A stretch of 64,000 bases of DNA, taken from contig JADCIX010000005.1 in assembly GCA_020247545.1 (NCBI GenBank), forward strand, positions 186,001 through 250,000, in the 5' to 3' direction. Each line of letters begins with the position of its first letter. The first letter of the stretch is position 1. A program made the translations under genes and the position numbers. The notes beneath the pieces were generated by a model, which searched no databases, had not been told where the DNA came from, and saw nothing but the letters and a program-made list of their open reading frames with translations. Positions 60,338 through 64,000 of this stretch are shown one piece after another. Source of the stretch: Rhodocyclaceae bacterium (GTDB lineage: Bacteria; Pseudomonadota; Gammaproteobacteria; Burkholderiales; Usitatibacteraceae).

Positions 60338-62662
60338 TCATCCCAGCAACCAGTGCGTCGAGTTTGACCAGCCGAGAAATTGCCGGGCTCCCGCAGCCGT
60401 TAAGGAGTCCTTGTCGGTCGAATTACCCTCCGCCGCAATTTGCAGGCCCTTCAGGGCTGGCGCAAAGCGCTGCTTAAACGAAGCCGACTGCGCATCGAGA
60501 TGATCTTCCGCCCATGACAGAAACTCCGTTATTCGTTCGGCGGGAAGCAACGCTAGAAAGAAAACCATTTGCCGCCAGGCATATGCGGTGTTCTTCACCA
60601 TGATGAGACGCCCGTGCCAATTGTCTGTTCTCATCTGCTGGCGTTTGCAGATCCAAATGAAACACTGCTTGGCCATATCGCCCAGTTGACTGCCCACGCT
60701 GCGCGTCAGATCCAGTCGTGCAAACAGCCCCGCAAGGTTCTGAGTCGTCAATATCTGCTGTTGCTCGATGATCATGCCGTTCGTTGCAGGACTCCACGTG
60801 CCGAGCGGTACACCAGCACGGCTGGCGCAGAGTTGCACAAAGTGATCAGGCTGCTCGCGGGCGCGGTGCCAAAACGATTTCGACTTACGCGCCGCCTGAA
60901 TATCTGGCATCCGGGTGATCTCGTCGTAGTCAATTCCGAAGTACCGTGCGTAGAGCGTTCCCTGCATGATTTCCGCCGCGATCTTGGCGGCATGCAGAAA
61001 CTTGTCGGAGAACGTGCCCATGAAGATATCGGCTGCGACTTCATCTACGAGTGGCAGGTCCAGCTTCGCGGTCTTAATCAATGCACGTAGTTCTTGCAAT
61101 AGCTTGTTGGGAACGATGGCGTGCGGGAATGAGGTTATCGTGAGCAGCGCAACTTCCTCAAGAGTCTGCCTCGCTGACTCGTGCTCCGTAAGTGATTCGC
61201 TGCGGAAGCGGTCGATCGCTGCGACCCACGGTAGCTCTTCGATCTGAACCTGCGTTTCAAGGTTTAGCAGCAGCAGCGAGCGCCGGCGACGGAACGCGCG
61301 GTAGATTGCTGCATACAACTGGCGGAGCGCGGGATCAGCAATGCCGGCGGAGCGAATCCCGGCAGTTATCTGCGGCAGCACCCGCGCAAGCGTTTCGCCG
61401 GATGTGATGAGATCTCGCTCGATTAGAACTGCAACCGTCTCATTGAAGCATCTCTCGACCTTCCGTTGTACTGTGTCAGGTATATGTGCGCCCCGCAGTT
61501 GCTCGTTGCCTGCGGCTTCCTGATCGGTGACGACCTGACCTAATGAGGAAGCCTCATCGATCCCCTCCCGCTGTTCGTAGGACTCAAGGCGAGTGATGAC
61601 AACTTGGGCGACATCGCAAAAAGTGGGCCCCCGGACATCGCTCCTTTGCCGACTGCGCGCTTGAAGGTGCTTTTCGGAACTAGGCCGCCCACGCTTTTGT
61701 ACGTACTTGTCGATGATGTTCTGCAAGCGTTTCCAATCTTTGTCGGCGAAAGACTCCTGTGCCTTTGCGGCTTTCTCGAGCAACATGCGAAGCTGGGCAA
61801 AGTGGCCCTTGGTGCGCTTGGGCTTGGAGCAGAGGCAGTGTCGCTTTCTGAGTGTGTCGAACTCCTTGACCAGCTCTGTCGCGCGATCGGCCCAGCCGGG
61901 CGAGAAACGCGAACTGGATTTTCCCGGCTCAAGGGTTTCCAAGAACAGAGTGATGACTCGATCATAGTAAGGCGCCCAGACGTCAACCGCTTCCCTCTGA
62001 GCTAGGAGACGCTGGTTGGGCTTGATCTTCCTCAGATCCTTGATCGTGCTCTCGACATCTTGTAAGTGCACCCGCGAGCCGAGCGTACGCGGCTGAGCAA
62101 GTGGAATCGGATAAAAACGCAACGTGGCGAGAAAGGGCTGTAGTTCTTTCTCTAGCTTATACGCCGCCTCATCGAAGCCATGCTCCACAAGCCAAGCGAC
62201 AACGAGCAATGCCCCCTCCTCGGGAACCTCGATGTCGTAGTGCCCATGCCGCAAACGTTCGCCGAGACTGAGCAGCCCTTGTCCATAAAGGAAATGTCTA
62301 TTCAAAGCCGCACGTTCGCAACCGCTTTCAACTTGTGGCAACTTGAGAACGAGCGCTTCTTCATGCGGCCTAAGAGGCCCGCTTGCCACGTATTGTCCTG
62401 TGGCGAATCCCCCCGTAACGACCTCAAGCGTGACCCACGCGGGCACATCTTGAAGCGGGGTTCTTGAACCGTAGCCGACCAACCCACTACGGATGTTCTC
62501 GAGAACCGCTTGCCACTGCGCTACTCGCACTTTTGCGCGCTCGCGAGTAGCCTCGTCCGCGTGACCTTCGCTGGCAGTTTGCGCCTTGGCGAGTTGATGG
62601 TCTGCGTACAGGGGATTTACTCCGCCGACGCTCTCACCACTACCGCTCTCGCGACCTATCAT
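60338..62662 (-). CDS. Unrecognised 774-residue protein adjacent to a tRNA gene
   Basis: I do not recognise a family with confidence. The protein is soluble-looking, mostly helical, and rich in Arg and Leu. Distinct segments are SRTPLQDVPAWVTLEVVTGG near residue 67, a basic middle region (about 265-345; CLCSKPKRTKGHF, QKRGRPSSEKH) that could touch nucleic acid, a four-residue RRRR in YRAFRRRRSLLLL, and a C-terminal RLIMVKNTAYAWRQMVFF. There is no Walker, nuclease or protease motif I can identify. The start lies 19 bp from the mature tRNA-Thr 3' end, with no clear Shine-Dalgarno, so the true start could be further in. Solitary and next to repeats, it looks accessory. Confidence 0.6.
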   Translation of the reverse strand: MIGRESGSGESVGGVNPLYADHQLAKAQTASEGHADEATRERAKVRVAQWQAVLENIRSGLVGYGSRTPLQDVPAWVTLEVVTGGFATGQYVASGPLRPHEEALVLKLPQVESGCERAALNRHFLYGQGLLSLGERLRHGHYDIEVPEEGALLVVAWLVEHGFDEAAYKLEKELQPFLATLRFYPIPLAQPRTLGSRVHLQDVESTIKDLRKIKPNQRLLAQREAVDVWAPYYDRVITLFLETLEPGKSSSRFSPGWADRATELVKEFDTLRKRHCLCSKPKRTKGHFAQLRMLLEKAAKAQESFADKDWKRLQNIIDKYVQKRGRPSSEKHLQARSRQRSDVRGPTFCDVAQVVITRLESYEQREGIDEASSLGQVVTDQEAAGNEQLRGAHIPDTVQRKVERCFNETVAVLIERDLITSGETLARVLPQITAGIRSAGIADPALRQLYAAIYRAFRRRRSLLLLNLETQVQIEELPWVAAIDRFRSESLTEHESARQTLEEVALLTITSFPHAIVPNKLLQELRALIKTAKLDLPLVDEVAADIFMGTFSDKFLHAAKIAAEIMQGTLYARYFGIDYDEITRMPDIQAARKSKSFWHRAREQPDHFVQLCASRAGVPLGTWSPATNGMIIEQQQILTTQNLAGLFARLDLTRSVGSQLGDMAKQCFIWICKRQQMRTDNWHGRLIMVKNTAYAWRQMVFFLALLPAERITEFLSWAEDHLDAQSASFKQRFAPALKGLQIAAEGNSTDKDSLTAAGARQFLGWSNSTHWLLG

Positions 62663-62680
62663 GTCATGGTCAATTCTGGG

Positions 62681-62752
62681 ATCCGGGGGCTGGATTCGAA
62701 CCAGCGCCCACTCGGTAACGAGCCGAGTGTTCTCCCGCTGAACTACCCCGGA
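62681..62752 (-). tRNA. tRNA-Thr(CGT), unusual
   Basis: A full cloverleaf folds from 62752 to 62682: acceptor TCCGGGG/CCCCGGA, D-arm GTTC/GAAC with a seven-base loop, anticodon stem CTCGG/CCGAG with loop CTCGTTA (anticodon CGT), variable TGGGC and T-arm GCTGG/CCAGC with TTCGAAT. Base 62681 would be the discriminator. Unusual points are a T-A first pair, a T at position 37, a short D-loop, 71-72 nt length and no encoded CCA. It may be a divergent or element-borne threonine tRNA or a non-functional copy. Confidence 0.75.
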
Positions 62753-62979
62753 ATGTGAAGACGAATTCTTGGCTGGAAGTGCCTAGCCGACATTCTGTCA
62801 GCACGGGTTGCGGGACGCAATGCGCATCTGCCCAAACAAAGTGCAAAACCGAGTAGTTAAAGGAGAATAAAGGGGCTCTACTCTCCGAATTTGCGAGATG
62901 AAGAGTTCGGCGAATTGGCGTAGGATAGCTTCTGACGGGGGTGTGGCTCAAGGGGCCCGCTTGGTTGGAAACGATTAGC
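62753..62979. other. Intergenic region upstream of the tRNA
   Basis: No gene is supported here. The tRNA promoter should lie within about 100 bp of 62752 on the minus strand, but I see no strong boxes. The stretch ends where the GGGGACAGACC repeats begin. Confidence 0.5.
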
Positions 62980-63063
62980 AAACTAATCGGGGACAGACCA
63001 CGATTATTCTGGGACGTTCCAAAGGTGTTTGAAACGACAGGATAGCAGAAAATAATCGTGGTC
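62980..63063. repeat. GGGGACAGACC inverted-repeat element, copy 1 (right end lost)
   Basis: An 84-bp unit beginning AAACTAATCGGGGACAGACC and ending AATAATCGTGGTC. It matches copy 2 almost base for base but lacks the final TGTCCCCGATTA, and is followed after 3 bp by copy 2, so the two are a tandem pair with one terminus deleted. Confidence 0.9.
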
Positions 63064-63070
63064 AACAAAC

Positions 63071-63162
63071 TAATCGGGGACAGACCATGATTATTCTGGG
63101 ACGTTCCAAAGGTGTTAGAAACGACAGGATAGCAGAAAATAATCGTGGTCTGTCCCCGATTA
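63071..63162. repeat. GGGGACAGACC inverted-repeat element, copy 2 (complete)
   Basis: Terminal arms of 25 bp (63071-63095 and 63138-63162) are complementary with one mismatch and read TAATCGGGGACAGACC at the left end. The core holds GGGACGTTCCAAAGGTGTT. The element has no coding capacity of its own but contributes the end of the lipase-like fragment next to it. Confidence 0.9.
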
Positions 63163-63163
63163 C

Positions 63164-63328
63164 TTGTGTCGCCGCAGGTACGTTGCCATTGACGTAGTCA
63201 GGCACCGTCTCGTTGGTGCCGGTATACGCAATGACAATTTCGTCACCTTTTCCGTACACCCCCACGGAGAAACCGTTAGCTCCGTCGGTAAGCTCGCGAA
63301 TCTGCGCCCAGCCAGAAGGTAGGGGTGC
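63164..63328 (-). pseudogene. Lipase-like (Mbeg1/class 3-type) gene fragment
   Basis: About 55 codons remain: GWAQIRELTDGANGFSVGVY through GKGDEIVIAYTGTNE to GNVPAAT, the N-terminal part of class-3-lipase-like domains often found in RTX proteins. The frame is cut on both sides by GGGGACAGACC elements: a TAA lies in the copy at 63330-63354, and after AAT the frame runs into copy 2 and stops at 63062. The catalytic serine region is absent. It is a remnant of a larger secreted protein gene. Confidence 0.7.
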
Positions 63329-63329
63329 A

Positions 63330-63454
63330 TAATTGGGGACAGACCACGATTAATTGTGGATTCATCTCCCGACATTGAGATTCTTGCGGTCATCTTTAGA
63401 GAGTGAGGTTAGTGAATTGCGACAGCAGAAATAATAGTGGTCTGTCCCCAATTA
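63330..63454. repeat. GGGGACAGACC inverted-repeat element, copy 3 (diverged)
   Basis: Arms TAATTGGGGACAGACCAC (from 63330) and GTGGTCTGTCCCCAATTA (to 63454) are complementary with one mismatch in 23 bp. The 75-bp core differs from copies 1 and 2. It replaces the natural end of the RTX gene. Confidence 0.85.
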
Positions 63455-64000
63455 TTCTGAGTTTCAAGTCGCCGTTGATGAGACGGAAGGTGTACTTGCT
63501 GTCTTCGGTCTTCCAGCCCAATCTGCCGGCGGCTTTGGCCTCGTCAAGCGCTTTGGGGCCGATGTAAATACGACCATCGCGATCATTGCTATCGACGATG
63601 GTGTCGGTGCCTTCATTGGCTGAGAAGTAGTAGTTGTCTGAACCACGTCCACCAATCAGCAGGTCATTGCCAGCGCCACCGGTGAGCGCGTCGGTAGTTG
63701 CGTCAGCGCCGCCGTAGATGACGTCGTTGCCCGCACCACCTCGTAGCCTGTCTGAGCCGGTGCCGCCAACGATGATGTCGTTGTTCGCAGTACCGTTAGT
63801 CTCCATCACCCCAGTGCCGCTTTGCACTGCGTAGTTCTTGTAGTCGCGGTAGTTGATGCTCGGCAACGAGGTTGAGCCAAGCTCTTTTTTAATTTCCGCT
63901 TGAATGGCAGCGTCGAGGCGGGGTTTGGCTTTGTTGGCTTCCGGGGCCAACATCCTTGAAGTGAACTCGAATGTTTGCGCGCCCTGACTTGTGGATGTGA
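63396..64000 (-). CDS. RTX (hemolysin-type calcium-binding) protein, 5' end beyond window, 3' end replaced by repeat
   Basis: The open frame continues past the right edge, so this is the C-terminal 201 residues. Calcium-binding nonapeptides are clear: GGTGSDRLRGGAGNDVIYGG and GGAGNDLLIGGRGSDNYYF. These form a parallel beta-roll outside the cell after type I secretion. After NGDLKLRI the native sequence stops and the last 18 residues (IGDRPLLFLLSQF and following) come from element copy 3. RTX proteins usually carry their secretion signal at the C-terminus, so this one may not be exported. The ATG at 63951-63953 is internal, not the true start. Confidence 0.82.
   Translation of the reverse strand, partial: TSTSQGAQTFEFTSRMLAPEANKAKPRLDAAIQAEIKKELGSTSLPSINYRDYKNYAVQSGTGVMETNGTANNDIIVGGTGSDRLRGGAGNDVIYGGADATTDALTGGAGNDLLIGGRGSDNYYFSANEGTDTIVDSNDRDGRIYIGPKALDEAKAAGRLGWKTEDSKYTFRLINGDLKLRIIGDRPLLFLLSQFTNLTL

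Noticed and set aside
60338-62752. Integrated island with att sites at the tRNA
   Set aside because: No copy of the tRNA 3' end was found at the other side and no integrase gene is present in the window.

Overview
The window is a stretch of chromosome from a Gram-negative proteobacterium, most likely a betaproteobacterium. The alaC-hom-thrC gene order, CysB with CysM, an MlaA lipoprotein, ClpB and many signal-peptide lipoproteins support this; I cannot name the genus. It reads as ordinary chromosome over about 1-60 kb, with accessory-looking material from about 60.3 kb to the right edge. I saw no prophage, transposase gene or CRISPR array.

Layout. 0-3.2 kb (minus): a Crp/Fnr regulator, a metallo-beta-lactamase/rhodanese fusion, two YeeE/YedE half-transporters and a DUF202 protein, a probable sulfane-sulfur operon. 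3.2-8.6 kb: an ion channel, then a LysR regulator divergent from an NAD(P)-binding epimerase-like gene followed by a membrane protein, a lipoprotein and a Tat-exported Acg-type nitroreductase. 8.8-10.8 kb: an S9 peptidase with a strong terminator. 11.3-17.9 kb: TetR, DUF2147, a DevBCA-like ABC exporter, a NodT-type outer-membrane channel and an MFS carrier in one operon. 18-21.4 kb: a BNR-repeat lipoprotein and a subtilisin-like protease. 21.6-24 kb: a small exported protein overlapping a LytS-type kinase and a LytTR regulator. 24-31 kb: hydrolase, quinone-reductase-like enzyme, a cyclophilin/FG-GAP/hydrolase fusion, a DsbA/FrnE protein and an amidohydrolase. 31-34.6 kb: lipoprotein peptidase plus NatA/NatB ABC exporter. 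35-39.6 kb: clpB divergent from nadC, mlaA and a small membrane protein. 39.6-44.2 kb: alaC-GNAT-hom-thrC. 44.3-50.6 kb: Mth938-like protein, lipocalin, PhoX phosphatase, divergent ferric-iron fbpA/fbpC with a Fur box, and a PolB-like exonuclease. 50.6-56 kb: cysB-cysM divergent from a sulfonate-type ABC operon ending in osmC. 56-58.4 kb: BlaI/BlaR1-type pair with two operator dyads. 58.8-60.2 kb: ChaN/EreA-like protein and GNAT. 60.3-64 kb: an unrecognised 774-residue protein beside an unusual tRNA-Thr, then nested inverted repeats that interrupt RTX/lipase-type genes.

Three features are not explained by the gene list. First, an approximately 50-bp palindromic repeat recurs about nine times, always between genes, in five of the ten convergent gaps. 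Second, the last 50 bp of alaC is duplicated around a short insert, giving a 50-codon ORF that keeps overlapping stop/start junctions on both sides. Third, repeats with GGGGACAGACCACG termini at 63 kb supply new C-termini and stop codons to the gene fragments they cut. Positions and motifs were read by eye; family names rest on motif recognition and no database was searched.
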